Assembly: GCA_017303355.1 (NCBI GenBank)
Contig: JAFLCU010000014.1
Span: 35,907-99,906, forward strand
DNA: 64,000 nt
Direction: 5' to 3'
DNA from: Caulobacterales bacterium
GTDB taxonomy: Bacteria; Pseudomonadota; Alphaproteobacteria; Caulobacterales; Aquidulcibacteraceae
The notes below the pieces were generated by a model. The model did not search any database. It saw only the letters and a list, made by a program, of their open reading frames with translations, and had not been told where the DNA came from. The translations under genes were made by a program, and so were the position numbers. Below, one piece after another: positions 34,543 through 42,876 of the stretch (position 1 is its first letter; the number at the start of each line of letters is the position of its first letter).

Positions 34543-34977
34543 ATGTACGAACACGGAATGATCGCGCCTGTCGTGGCGCTCGTGATCTGGACGCTGGTGA
34601 TGTGGGTCTGGATGTACGCCACGCGCATCCCGGCGATGCGGAAAGCGGGCGTCAAGCCGGGCCAAGCCACCAAGGCCGCGATGGAAGCGCTGCCCAGCGC
34701 CAACGTCGCCAACAATTACAATCACCTGATGGAGCAGCCGACGATCTTCTACGCGATCTGTTTCGCGCTCCAATTCCTGGATCAGACCCACCATATCAAT
34801 ATCGGCCTCGCCTGGGCCTATGTCGCGCTGCGCATCGTGCACTCGCTGATCCAGGCGACCACGAATTTCATCCCGCTGCGCTTCCTGGTGTTCTCGCTGG
34901 CAAGCCTGGTGCTGGCAGCGCTGACCTTCCACGCCGCGATGGCCGTGGGCATCGTGCAGTTCAACTTTGTGCACTGA
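34543..34977 (+). CDS. MAPEG family membrane protein
   Basis: 144 residues from the ATG at 34543 after GGGGAGAG. Four transmembrane helices; VWMYATRIPAMRKAGVKPGQ after helix one, NVANNYNHLMEQPTIFYAICF at helix two and AYVALRIVHSLIQATTNFIPLRF are the MAPEG hallmarks (E and N in NHLMEQP; R in YVALRIVHS). Bacterial members are uncharacterised relatives of glutathione transferases and leukotriene synthases. Convergent with the cytochrome gene, stops one base apart. Confidence 0.92.
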   Translation: MYEHGMIAPVVALVIWTLVMWVWMYATRIPAMRKAGVKPGQATKAAMEALPSANVANNYNHLMEQPTIFYAICFALQFLDQTHHINIGLAWAYVALRIVHSLIQATTNFIPLRFLVFSLASLVLAALTFHAAMAVGIVQFNFVH

Positions 34978-36114
34978 TCAATCCATCTCCGCGATCCAAT
35001 CGCGGATCAGCGCGACGCCGCGTTCATCGACCAATTGTCGGCCGGTCTCGGGCATCATCACGCCGGGATCGGTCGACTCCATTCTGTGCAACAGAATAGA
35101 GCGCTCCGGATGGCCGGGTTCGATCGCGAACTCAAAGCCGGCCGAGCCGCGTCCCGCCGCGACAGGCCGCTTCAGCACGCCCCATTGGATCGGCTCATTC
35201 TGGCTCCAGCGCAGATCAAGCCCCGACGTATGCGCCGGCCCCGCCGGGTTATGGCAATGCGCGCAATTCACATCGAGATAGGCGCGCGCCCGCAGTTCGA
35301 GTGCGCCGTCCGAAGCATCGAATGCGCGCGGCGCGCGGGGCGCGTCAACGGGCGCCTGATCAAGCAAGCCAGCGCCGCGCCAATGCGCGAGCTGATTTTC
35401 TGCGCCGGCCGCATAGTCGAACACGCGGTTCAGATTCCGGGCATTCGGCCCGATCGGCACGAATTCGCCGTTGAGGTCGTGGCAGCCTTTGCATTGATTG
35501 CGGTTGGGCACGGACCAATCGAGATCGACTGCTTCGCCATCCTCGTCGGTAAAGCTCACCGGAATGTCCGCGCCGATCGGCGAAAGCCGCGCTTCCGTTT
35601 GCGCCTCGTTCCAAACGTAAGGCAGCGCGATCCAGCCTTCGGCGCGGCGGATCAGCAGGCGCGTTTCCAGAAAACGGACATTCGCCGTTGGCGCGCGCAT
35701 GTCGGCGGCGAACGCGAACGTCTTGATCAGCACCGTGCCGACCGGAAAGTCGAATACGCCGCCCGCATTGTATCGCGCCCGCGCGCCTGGCGGCACATAG
35801 ACATAGCGAAACTTGAGCGCGCCGTCGGAATAGAGTGGCGTGTTCAGATCATAGGGCGTCACGCCGCTGTTGGGCTCGCGCCCGCCCGCGTCACGGAAGA
35901 AGCCGTAGGCGGAGAGAAGCTGCGGCGGCCGCTCGGCGCTGATCGCGGCGACGTTCACACGCGGCGGAGACTGTGCGACGGCCGTGGTGATGCAGATGAG
36001 CGAGAGCAGCGCGAGCAGGGCCAAGCGCCAATATGGACCGCCGGCGCCCTCGCCGGCATGCACCAGTGTTGGCCGGCGAGGGCGCCGGCGGTCCATAGGC
36101 GCGTCGCTCTTCAT
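34978..36114 (-). CDS. HNE_0200/SO_2930-family c-type cytochrome
   Basis: 378 residues from the ATG at 36114, whose ATGA overlaps the stop of the beta-helix gene. A membrane/signal segment (RLALLALLSLICITTAVAQ, 30-48) directs export. Haem-binding motifs are CKGCH (208-212) and CAHCH (284-288). TPLYSDGALKFRYVYVPPG, WNEAQTEARL and PETGRQLVDERGVALIRDWI match TIGR03806 as I remember it, a family that occurs beside TIGR03805 beta-helix proteins. Residues about 6-29 (MDRRRPRRPTLVHAGEGAGG) are translated from palindromic repeat copy 3 and lengthen the region before the signal segment. Function unknown; it is probably a periplasmic redox partner of the beta-helix protein. Confidence 0.85.
   Translation of the reverse strand: MKSDAPMDRRRPRRPTLVHAGEGAGGPYWRLALLALLSLICITTAVAQSPPRVNVAAISAERPPQLLSAYGFFRDAGGREPNSGVTPYDLNTPLYSDGALKFRYVYVPPGARARYNAGGVFDFPVGTVLIKTFAFAADMRAPTANVRFLETRLLIRRAEGWIALPYVWNEAQTEARLSPIGADIPVSFTDEDGEAVDLDWSVPNRNQCKGCHDLNGEFVPIGPNARNLNRVFDYAAGAENQLAHWRGAGLLDQAPVDAPRAPRAFDASDGALELRARAYLDVNCAHCHNPAGPAHTSGLDLRWSQNEPIQWGVLKRPVAAGRGSAGFEFAIEPGHPERSILLHRMESTDPGVMMPETGRQLVDERGVALIRDWIAEMD
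36032..36097. repeat. Palindromic repeat family II, copy 3, inside cytochrome gene
   Basis: Perfect 26 bp arms at 36032-36057 and 36072-36097 (core GGACCGCCGGCGCCCTCGCC) around a 14-base spacer. The spacer, read on the minus strand, matches the spacer of copy 1 at 7131-7144 in 11 of 14 positions. The whole unit is within the cytochrome N-terminus. Confidence 0.85.
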
Positions 36115-37334
36115 CAATTTCTAATCCGCACTTCTTCTGGCTCCGCGATTTCCAGCAGCGGCGGCGGCGTCGGATCGGGCGCGGCTTCCGTCAGCGGCGA
36201 GCCCGCCGCCGGCATGCCCAGCGAAAGGAAGCTGCCGCCGCCGGTGCGGGTCGAACGATTGTCGCGCACCACGATGCGCACATTTTCGGTGCGCGGCGCG
36301 CCGCCGACCGAATAGAGCGTCGCCCCATCCCACAGCACGTCCGGGATCGGCACGCCAAGCTGCGTCAGCGCCGCCAGATCGCCCGCCGGCGCAAAGCCCG
36401 TATTGCCGAAGCGATTGTCGCGGATGACGACATCGCGCGCGAGCGGGTTGTAGGTGCGATCCTCGAAGCTTTCGCGATAGGCGGTGATCAGCACGTTGAC
36501 TGTTCCATTATCGCCGATCTCGTTGTCGAACACATGGACATTGCGGTTGGCCATGATCAGCACGCCCGTTCCCGTCGGCACGCTGGCGACGATATTGCCG
36601 GCCGGCGCGAAATTCGGCGTGTCGTTGTTGAAGATGCGGTTCTCGAACACCCGCACCGAATGGCCGCCCGTCTGCGGCAGGCCGGGCAGATCGAACACCA
36701 GCACGCCGCCCGTGTTGCGCGTGGCGGTGTTGCCGAACACATCGGCATTGAAGCTGTTCTCGATCTCGATGCCGGCGACGTTGAACTCGGCGATATTGTC
36801 GCGAACGATGATGTTGCGCGACTGGCCGACATAGATGCCGGCGTCGGACGCGCCGCGCGCGATCGAGCGCTCGATCAACACGTTGTCGCAATTCACTGGA
36901 TAGAGGCCATAGGCGCCATTGTTCGGTGAGGGGCCGCCGGTCCATTCCACGCGCACGTCGCGGATGGTGATCCCATTACAATCGCGCGCCTTGATCGCGT
37001 CGCCGCGCGCGTTCTCGACCGCGAAGCCTCGCAGCGTCACGCCGTCCGAGGTGATGAGCAGGCCCTCGGCCCCGCGACGCTGATTGTTGAATGAAAGGAT
37101 CGAGCGCTGCTCGCCATCGCCACGGATCGTCACGCGATCGACATCGAGCGAGAGCCCGCCGCTCAATTCGATGCGGCCGCGCCCAAGTTGCACGGTGTCG
37201 CCGGGTTCAGCTTCGATCAGCGCCGTCTGCAGCGCTTGCTCGGCCTCCGGGCCAGGCCGGATCCGCCACGTCCGCGCGTCCGCCGCGCCAACCATGACAA
37301 ACGCCGCCACAGCGGCGGCTGCGAACAGCCTCAT
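36114..37334 (-). CDS. Parallel beta-helix repeat protein (TIGR03805-like)
   Basis: 406 residues with a signal peptide (MRLFAAAAVAAFVMVGAADA). The body is a right-handed parallel beta-helix: repeated strands such as DGVTLRGFAVENARGDAIKA, CNGITIRDVRVEWTG, DNVLIERSIARGASDAGIYV and SRNIIVRDNIAEFNVAGIEI, i.e. NosD/pectin-lyase-like coils of about 22-24 residues. The N-terminal part (PGPEAEQALQTALIEAEPGD, TVQLGRGRIELSGGLSL) is the family start. It is translationally coupled (ATGA) to the downstream cytochrome, the conserved partnership described for TIGR03805/TIGR03806. Exported; the substrate or structural role is unknown. Confidence 0.88.
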   Translation of the reverse strand: MRLFAAAAVAAFVMVGAADARTWRIRPGPEAEQALQTALIEAEPGDTVQLGRGRIELSGGLSLDVDRVTIRGDGEQRSILSFNNQRRGAEGLLITSDGVTLRGFAVENARGDAIKARDCNGITIRDVRVEWTGGPSPNNGAYGLYPVNCDNVLIERSIARGASDAGIYVGQSRNIIVRDNIAEFNVAGIEIENSFNADVFGNTATRNTGGVLVFDLPGLPQTGGHSVRVFENRIFNNDTPNFAPAGNIVASVPTGTGVLIMANRNVHVFDNEIGDNGTVNVLITAYRESFEDRTYNPLARDVVIRDNRFGNTGFAPAGDLAALTQLGVPIPDVLWDGATLYSVGGAPRTENVRIVVRDNRSTRTGGGSFLSLGMPAAGSPLTEAAPDPTPPPLLEIAEPEEVRIRN

Positions 37335-37403
37335 TCTCTTCTCCCCACTCTTCGGGGAGGAAAATCGCTGGCCGGACGGGCGATGTAAAGGCGAAGTCGC
37401 CGC

Positions 37404-37799
37404 TTAACGGCGCGAACCGAAGCGGGCGACGATATGGATCAAGTCGCGCACCAACGTCGGGTGGCGGGCCGCGAGCAGGCCAGCGGCGGCGGTGATGCCC
37501 AGCGTCATCAGCGGCCGGTCGCGGGCGATGTCGCCCAGGCCCATCGGCAATTCGTCCAGCAATTCGGCCTGCGCGACCGCCGTCTCACGCTCGCGCTTGC
37601 GGGCGCGCAGGGTGGCGATGAGGGCGAAAATCGCGATCGCCAAGGCGGCCGCCAGCGCCACGATCGCCGCCGCGCCGGCCGCGCCGACGCTTGGTTCGAT
37701 CAGCGCGTAGAGAGCAAAGCCAAGCGCGAAGACCGCCATGACGGCGGCGGCGCTTGCGGCGGCCGTTGCGATTACGGCCGACATCGCGCGGTCAAACAT
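37404..37799 (-). CDS. Holin-superfamily/YqjE-like membrane protein
   Basis: 131 residues from the ATG at 37799, which overlaps the stop of the DUF883 gene. Two strongly hydrophobic Ala-rich helices (about 10-32 and 38-60), then a charged amphipathic segment (TLRARKRERETAVAQAELLD) and a C-terminal part with LMTLGITAAAGLLAARHPTL. Gene order and topology parallel E. coli yqjD-yqjE, where YqjE is a putative holin-like inner-membrane protein. Function unknown; the stress or stationary-phase connection is by analogy only. Confidence 0.65.
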   Translation of the reverse strand: MFDRAMSAVIATAAASAAAVMAVFALGFALYALIEPSVGAAGAAAIVALAAALAIAIFALIATLRARKRERETAVAQAELLDELPMGLGDIARDRPLMTLGITAAAGLLAARHPTLVRDLIHIVARFGSRR

Positions 37800-38020
37800 T
37801 AACGCCGGCCCCCGCCGATCAGCAGGCCGACCAGCAAGCCAATGCCCGCCGCGGTCGCCGCAACCGCCACGGGCCGCTCGCGCCATTGGCGTTTAAGATA
37901 GCGATGCGCGTCATCGAGACCGTCCTCGATGGCGTCATGCGCGGCCTCATAGGCCTCCTCGGCTCGTGCGCGCGCTTCATCGGCGAGTTCAGCGGCGCGT
38001 TTTGCGCGATCGGTAGCCAT
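37799..38020 (-). CDS. DUF883/ElaB-YqjD-like membrane-anchored protein
   Basis: 73 residues from the ATG at 38020, preceded by AAGGAGAG. An amphipathic, Ala/Glu/Arg-rich N-terminal helix (KRAAELADEARARAEEAYEA) leads to the conserved RYLKRQWRERPVAVAATAAG and a C-terminal anchor ending IGLLVGLLIGGGRR. This is the DUF883 layout; E. coli YqjD binds ribosomes and localises to the membrane in stationary phase. It is the first gene of a two-gene operon with a 1 bp overlap. Confidence 0.88.
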   Translation of the reverse strand: MATDRAKRAAELADEARARAEEAYEAAHDAIEDGLDDAHRYLKRQWRERPVAVAATAAGIGLLVGLLIGGGRR

Positions 38021-38110
38021 TTGAATTCTCTCCTTGCCCAATTCTACAGGAGATCGGTTAGGTTGGCGCTCACACAAGCCCCTCTGGCGAACGCGTCACA
38101 TGGAGAACCT

Positions 38111-38803
38111 ATGGCCGGTCCGGAAGTTCCATCGTCCAAGGCGGGGCCGGTCATCATCGCTGTCGCAATTAACCTTATCCCGGTCATCGGAATCATCTTC
38201 TGGGGGTGGAGCGCATTCGCGTTGATCGCGCTCTATTGGCTTGAGAATGTCGTCATCGGCGGACGTAACGTCTTGTCCATGCTGGCAAGCGGCGCTCTCG
38301 GCGGCGCCGGTGGCTTGCCTGGCGCGCTCTTCTTCAGCGCCTTCTTCACCGTCCACTACGGCATGTTCTGCTACGGTCACGGCATCTTCGTGATGTCGAT
38401 GTTTAGCGGCGCGGGCGGTGATGAATTGCACGGCGACAGCATCCTCGATCTTGCCGGCGCCGTGCGGGAATTGATGGCGACGCAAGCCAATCTTTTCATC
38501 GGCTTTGTCTCGATCGTGTTTTGGCAATTGGTGCAGTTCCTACTATTCCTTGGGCGCGGAGAAGTGGCGCGCACCAATCCCTTGGCCCTGATGGCCGCGC
38601 CTTACCCGCGCATCATCGCGCTGCATCTCACCATCATCCTTGGCGGCTTCATTCTGCTCGCGCTCAATCAGCCGGTCGTCGGCGTCGTCATCCTGGCGCT
38701 GGTGAAGATGGCTTATGATGTGGCCGAGGTGGGCGGGCGCCTGCCCAATCTCTCATTCGATCGCCGCGGCCGCGGCGATGATACGCAGCGTTTCGCTCCA
38801 TAG
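38111..38803 (+). CDS. DUF6498-type integral membrane protein
   Basis: 230 residues from the ATG at 38111 after GGAG. About six membrane segments: AGPVIIAVAINLIPVIGIIF, SAFALIALYWLENVVIGGRN, FFSAFFTVHYGMFCYGHGIF, LFIGFVSIVFWQLVQFLLFL, RIIALHLTIILGGFILLALN and VGVVILALVKMAYDVAEVGG. The YWLENVVIG motif and FFTVHYGMFCYGHG are characteristic of DUF6498 in my recollection. Function unknown. Its 3' end overlaps the convergent NUDIX gene by 51 bp, so one of the two C-termini may be shorter in practice, although both frames look coding. Confidence 0.75.
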   Translation: MAGPEVPSSKAGPVIIAVAINLIPVIGIIFWGWSAFALIALYWLENVVIGGRNVLSMLASGALGGAGGLPGALFFSAFFTVHYGMFCYGHGIFVMSMFSGAGGDELHGDSILDLAGAVRELMATQANLFIGFVSIVFWQLVQFLLFLGRGEVARTNPLALMAAPYPRIIALHLTIILGGFILLALNQPVVGVVILALVKMAYDVAEVGGRLPNLSFDRRGRGDDTQRFAP

Positions 38804-39190
38804 ATCGAGCGTATCGAGTTCGGCGGGGGAGAAGAACCGCGCCTCGCGCGCGTCATCGCCCGCGCGCGGCTCGCCGCTCACCCAGCGCGCGGCGTAATTG
38901 ATCAGCACAAAATGCGCCCATGGCGCGTCCGCTGGCGCGCTCGCACTTGTCATGACGCCATCGACGACGTCGATCAGGCCAACAAGCCGCGCCTCGCAGC
39001 CGGTCTCTTCCTTGAGTTCGCGCAAGGCGGCGTCGGCGGCGCGTTCGCCCCATTCGATCCGTCCGCCCGGCAACGACCAGCGTCCCTCCATCGGCGGCGT
39101 CCCGCGCCGGATCAGCAGCACGTCGACGCCGCGCAAGCAGACGACGCCCACGGCGGGAACAGGAACGCGTCGCGTTGTGACGTCATTCAT
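38753..39190 (-). CDS. NUDIX hydrolase
   Basis: 145 residues from the ATG at 39190 (MNDVTTRRVPVPAVGVVCLR). The Nudix box is GGRIEWGERAADAALRELKE followed by ETG, with the REL(K)EE metal-binding glutamates. WSLPGGRIEWGE and FVLINYAARWVSGEPRAGDD match the ADP-ribose pyrophosphatase/MutT-like subgroup used for nucleotide-diphosphate sugars. The exact substrate is unknown. It overlaps the convergent membrane protein by 51 bp. Confidence 0.92.
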   Translation of the reverse strand: MNDVTTRRVPVPAVGVVCLRGVDVLLIRRGTPPMEGRWSLPGGRIEWGERAADAALRELKEETGCEARLVGLIDVVDGVMTSASAPADAPWAHFVLINYAARWVSGEPRAGDDAREARFFSPAELDTLDLWSETLRIIAAAAAIE

Positions 39191-39202
39191 ATCGGACTCC
39201 AT

Positions 39203-39757
39203 TCGATCGCATTGGCGGTCGCCTTGGCTCGGATCGCAACTGCAAAAAGTTTGGCGCGGACCCGGATTGGGGCGCCGGAATCGGCTCGATCGCGCGACTC
39301 AGTGGCGTGTGAGTCGGCGCCGCTCGCGCCGCCTGAACCGCTGTCGCGACGCATCGCAATGCGCGCGCGCACGTGCTTTTGCGATGTCCGTATTGATCGG
39401 ATTCGAGCGTGCTCAAGACCGCGCTGCGCACGTGTCGCGTTCGGCGCGCGGCGGCGTGAAGCGCGTTTCAAGCGGTGGCGAAACGACGCCGCGTCGCCAC
39501 GAGCGCCCGCCGCGCGGCGTGAGAATGTGCCGGCCGGCATGCGCGAAACCCGCGCCGCGCACTCGTGGCGACGCGCCCAGGGCGATGCCCGCGGGACACG
39601 CCAGGCGCCCAGAAGAATCTGAGTATTTCCAGCGGCTTCCGTGACGATCGCGGAAGCTCAAAAGAGAAGATGCGCGACACTTTCGTGCCGCGCATCTCGT
39701 GGGCTTATGCCCTTTGTTCTGTTGGAGCACCCCGTGAATGGCGTGCTCGGCAGAGGC
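39203..39757. other. Intergenic region with no convincing gene
   Basis: 555 bp between the NUDIX and histone-like genes. All frames are arginine-rich and lack start signals; the longest (minus, 39187-39540) overlaps the NUDIX start. The region contains the 39668-39697 terminator and a GAGCAC/GTGCTC hairpin at 39725-39748. I see no other structure. Confidence 0.4.
39668..39697 (-). terminator. Terminator of histone-like gene
   Basis: A perfect 9 bp stem AGATGCGCG/CGCGCATCT. Read on the minus strand it is followed by TCTCTTTTGAG, a U-rich tail. It lies 61 bp after the stop of the lysine-rich gene at 39758. Confidence 0.65.
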
Positions 39758-39916
39758 TTAGCGCTTCGCGGCCTTTTTGGCCTTCGCCTTCTTCGCCTTC
39801 TTGGCGGCAGTCTTGCGCGGCGCTTTCTTCGCGGCCTTCGCCTTCTTCGGCGCAGCCTTCTTCGCCTTTGCCTTCTTCGCTACCTTCTTCGTAGCCTTCT
39901 TTGCTTTCTTGGCCAT
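39758..39916 (-). CDS. Lysine/alanine-rich histone H1-like protein, 52 aa
   Basis: The minus-strand frame reads MAKKAKKATKKVAKKAKAKK, then AAPKKAKAAKKAPRKTAAKK and AKKAKAKKAAKR, then TAA. It consists almost entirely of Lys, Ala, Pro, Thr and Arg in AKK repeats. AGAGGAG stands 7 bases before the ATG and a U-tailed hairpin follows, so it is a complete single-gene unit. The composition equals the C-terminal tail of bacterial histone H1-like/AlgP-type nucleoid proteins, so DNA binding or compaction is likely. It is short for such a family (no globular domain). Confidence 0.8.
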   Translation of the reverse strand: MAKKAKKATKKVAKKAKAKKAAPKKAKAAKKAPRKTAAKKAKKAKAKKAAKR

Positions 39917-40093
39917 GCCCTGGCTCCTCTAGTGTCACTGCGACGAGCCGCAGTACGTCTTCATAATGTCATGTGCAAGCAAGATCGCCACTGAAAAAAT
40001 TCAACGAGGCGAAATTGCAACAATGCTTCGATCGAAAATCGATGCATCGACATGACGAACGCGACGTTCACTTGGATCGATTCGACACACGCG

Positions 40094-41482
40094 TCACGTC
40101 AGCAGCACGCGCGGGTTCATCACACGATGCGGATCGAGCGCGCGCTTCATCGTGCGCATGAGGTCGAGCGCGGTCGCATCCTTAAAGCGTACGAGGTCGG
40201 CGGTGCGCTCAACGCCGATGCCGTGTTCGGCCGAGATTGAACCGTCGAGCGCGCTCGCGATCTCATAGACCGTTTGCGTGAGGTCGCCGCCTGGGAACGC
40301 ATCCCGCGCCATGCCCTCGGGCTGGATCGCGGTGTAGTGAAAATTGCCGTCGCCCATGTGGCCGAAGGCGACGATGCGGATGCCGGGGCAGCGCGCCTCC
40401 ATCGCCGCATTGGCGCGCTCGAGGAAGTCCGGCGTCCTTGAAACCGGCACGCTGACATCGTGATTGACCTGTGCGCCTTCGGTCTTGTGCGCGGCGGAAA
40501 TCAATTCGCGAATGGTCCAGAAATCCTTTGCCTGGCTTGAGTTTTCAGCGATCAGCGCATTCTGCACGAGGCCGCGTTCCATGGCCGCGCCCAGCGCGCT
40601 TTCGACGCCAGCGCGCAGCCCCTCGGCCTGCATCGCCTCGAACTCGATCAGCACCAGCAGCGGCGCGCCCGGCAGCGGGGCGCGCATGTTGGGAATGTTC
40701 TTGATCAGCAGATCGACCGAGAGCCGGTTCATCACCTCGAACGCGGCGACCGCGCCTGTCGCGCCCTTCATGTGGTGCAGCAGCGACAGTGCGTCGCGGG
40801 CGTTGGCGACGGCGGCGAGCGCCACCTCGTGCGCGTGCGGGCGCGGGAAGAGCTTGAGGCTCGCGGCGGTGACGACGCCCATCGTGCCTTCCGCGCCGAT
40901 GAAGAGCTGCTTCAGGTCGTAGCCGGTGTTATCCTTGCGCAGCGCCTTGAGGCCGGAGAGCACGCGCCCGTCCGGCAGCACCGCTTCGATGCCGAGCACG
41001 AGGTCGCGCATCATGCCGTAGCGCAGCACGTGAACGCCGCCGGCGTTCGTCGAAATGAGTCCGCCGATCGTGGCGCTGCCTTCGCTCGCGAGACTCAATG
41101 GGAAGAGCCGATTCGATTCGGCCGCACCTTGCTGCACCGCGGCCAGCACCACGCCGGCTTCGGCGACAAGCGAGTCGTTGTCGGCGTCGATGGAACGAAT
41201 GCGGTTCATGCGCTTGAGTGAAATCAGCACCTCGCCGTTCGGAATTTGCCCGCCGACGAGCCCGGTATTGCCGCCCTGCGGCGTGATCGCGACCCGCGCT
41301 TCAGCGCACAGGCGCACCAGTTCGGTCGCTTCCCCGGTGTTGGCGGGCATGGCCAGGAAGGGTGTCGCGCCCTGATGCTTGCCGCGCCATTCCTGGAGGT
41401 GCGGGGCCAGGATTTCGGCGTCGGTGGAATAGCCCTTGGGGCCAAGAAGGGCGGCGAGCCGCTCCAGGAGATCGCTGTTCAT
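40094..41482 (-). CDS. FAD-binding oxidase, D-2-hydroxyacid dehydrogenase type
   Basis: 462 residues of the FAD-linked oxidase (GlcD/D2HGDH/VAO) family. The N-terminal PCMH FAD domain has ITPQGGNTGLVGGQIPNGEV, SEGSATIGGLISTNAGGVHV and FIGAEGTMGVVTAASLKLF. The C-terminal cap domain has GHMGDGNFHYTAIQPEG (metal-binding His) and ISAEHGIGVERTADLVRFKD. Length and motifs fit D-2-hydroxyglutarate or D-lactate dehydrogenases; the precise substrate cannot be told. It is alone on its strand, separated from the histone-like gene by 177 AT-richer bases. Confidence 0.92.
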   Translation of the reverse strand: MNSDLLERLAALLGPKGYSTDAEILAPHLQEWRGKHQGATPFLAMPANTGEATELVRLCAEARVAITPQGGNTGLVGGQIPNGEVLISLKRMNRIRSIDADNDSLVAEAGVVLAAVQQGAAESNRLFPLSLASEGSATIGGLISTNAGGVHVLRYGMMRDLVLGIEAVLPDGRVLSGLKALRKDNTGYDLKQLFIGAEGTMGVVTAASLKLFPRPHAHEVALAAVANARDALSLLHHMKGATGAVAAFEVMNRLSVDLLIKNIPNMRAPLPGAPLLVLIEFEAMQAEGLRAGVESALGAAMERGLVQNALIAENSSQAKDFWTIRELISAAHKTEGAQVNHDVSVPVSRTPDFLERANAAMEARCPGIRIVAFGHMGDGNFHYTAIQPEGMARDAFPGGDLTQTVYEIASALDGSISAEHGIGVERTADLVRFKDATALDLMRTMKRALDPHRVMNPRVLLT

Positions 41483-41574
41483 AAGCCGAACTTAGCCGCG
41501 CGCGGTCCAATCGTCAGCGTTTGCGTGCGTTGCGCGCCGCGCTAGGGTCGTGGCGCGAGGAAACGGAGGGTGAG

Positions 41575-41961
41575 ATGCGCGTATTGGGTGCTCTGGTGCT
41601 GATGGCTGCCGCGTTGTTCGCGACCCCGGCGCCAATCGGCTTCGTGCAGGCGGCCGCCGCTCAGGAGCAGCGGAGTTCTTTCCCCGTAGCCGGCACACGC
41701 TGGCAAGGCCAGGTGCGCTGGAGCGACGGGGAGTACACGGAATGGGGCGTGCTCTTCCGTCCCGACGGCGTGCTTGAGTACAGCTACAACGGCGCGACCT
41801 ACGACAATGGCCGTTGGACCCAGAACAACAGCCTCATCTACTGGCACACCAACAACAATTTCGCGCTCTATTCCGGCACGGTCGCGGGCGACACGATGGG
41901 CGGCCAGACGCAGAACCAGCGCAATCAGGTCGGCATCTGGATTTTCAAGCGCGCGCCGTGA
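41575..41961 (+). CDS. Small secreted protein, unknown
   Basis: 128 residues from the ATG at 41575, which follows GGAGGG. A signal peptide (MRVLGALVLMAAALFATPAP) leads to a mature domain with TRWQGQVRWSDGEYTEWGVL, FRPDGVLEYSYNGATYDNGR and WTQNNSLIYWHTNNNFALYS. The alternating W/Y strands suggest a small beta-barrel or lipocalin-like fold. No family is recognised. Convergent with the tsaC/Sua5 gene, stop to stop. Confidence 0.78.
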   Translation: MRVLGALVLMAAALFATPAPIGFVQAAAAQEQRSSFPVAGTRWQGQVRWSDGEYTEWGVLFRPDGVLEYSYNGATYDNGRWTQNNSLIYWHTNNNFALYSGTVAGDTMGGQTQNQRNQVGIWIFKRAP

Positions 41962-42876
41962 TCAGCGCGGCGCGGCGGCGCGGCGCAGGCGGTCATTGAT
42001 CGCCTCGCCGAGGCCGTGGCTCGGGATCGGCGCTACCGCGATCGTCGCGGCGCCGCTGGCGTCGAGCGCGCGCAGGTGTGCGTAGAGGTTCGCCGCCGCC
42101 TCCACCAAATCGCCGCTCGCCGAGAGTGTCAGCCCGCCGCGGGGCGCCGGTGCGCCGAAGGCCAGATACGTCGCGCCCTCTGGCGGCGTGGCTGCGTTGA
42201 GGAGCAGGCGCGCACGCGGCGCGTAGTGGCTCTCCAGCATGCCGGGCGCTGAAATCTTGGCCCCGTGCGGCGCGGCCAGCGGTCCGACGATTTCTTCTAT
42301 TGCTTCGCGCGGGATCGCGCCCGGCCGCAGCAGCACGCCTGAACCATCCGGCGCGATGGCGACAATCGTGGACTCAAGCCCGAGGGGGGCTGCCCCGCCA
42401 TCGAGCACCACATCCACCGCCGCGCCCAGATCTTCGGCCGCGTGCTGCGCCGTGGTGGCGCTGATATGGCCCGAGCGGTTGGCGCTGGGGGCAGTGATCG
42501 GCTTGCCGAACGCGGCCAGCAATTCGCGCGCGAGCGGGTGCGCGGGCGCGCGCAACGCAATGGTGGATAAGCCAGCGCAGGCCAGCTCCGCCACGCTGCT
42601 CTCGGGTCTGCGCTCGGCAATCAGCGTCAGCGGGCCGGGCCAGAACGCTTGCGCCAACGCGCGCGCCTTCGGGTGCAGCACGCCGTGCGTCTCCGCCTCG
42701 GCGAGCCCCAGCACGTGCGCGATCAGCGGATTGAGCTTTGGCCGGCCCTTGGCCTCATAGACTCGCGCGACTGCCTTCGGGTTGGTCGCATCGCAGCCCA
42801 GCCCATAGACGGTTTCCGTCGGCAGGATGACGAGCCCGCCCGCGCGCAAAGCCTCGACAGCACGCGCGACGCTCAT
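41962..42876 (-). CDS. L-threonylcarbamoyladenylate synthase (Sua5/YwlC type)
   Basis: 304 residues. The YrdC domain (about 1-195) has GGLVILPTETVYGLGCDATN, YEAKGRPKLNPLIAHV, ITAPSANRSGHISATTAQHA, VLDGGAAPLGLESTIV and RPGAIPREAIEEIVG. The C-terminal Sua5 domain (about 200-304: SHYAPRARLLLNAATPPEGA) follows. It makes threonylcarbamoyl-AMP for the t6A37 modification of tRNAs. It overlaps the cytochrome b561-YceI gene upstream by 4 bp (ATGA), so the two are translationally coupled although functionally unrelated. Confidence 0.95.
   Translation of the reverse strand: MSVARAVEALRAGGLVILPTETVYGLGCDATNPKAVARVYEAKGRPKLNPLIAHVLGLAEAETHGVLHPKARALAQAFWPGPLTLIAERRPESSVAELACAGLSTIALRAPAHPLARELLAAFGKPITAPSANRSGHISATTAQHAAEDLGAAVDVVLDGGAAPLGLESTIVAIAPDGSGVLLRPGAIPREAIEEIVGPLAAPHGAKISAPGMLESHYAPRARLLLNAATPPEGATYLAFGAPAPRGGLTLSASGDLVEAAANLYAHLRALDASGAATIAVAPIPSHGLGEAINDRLRRAAAPR

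Noticed and set aside
39187..39540. 117-aa arginine-rich ORF
   Set aside because: Overlaps the NUDIX start and has no homology-like pattern or start signal.
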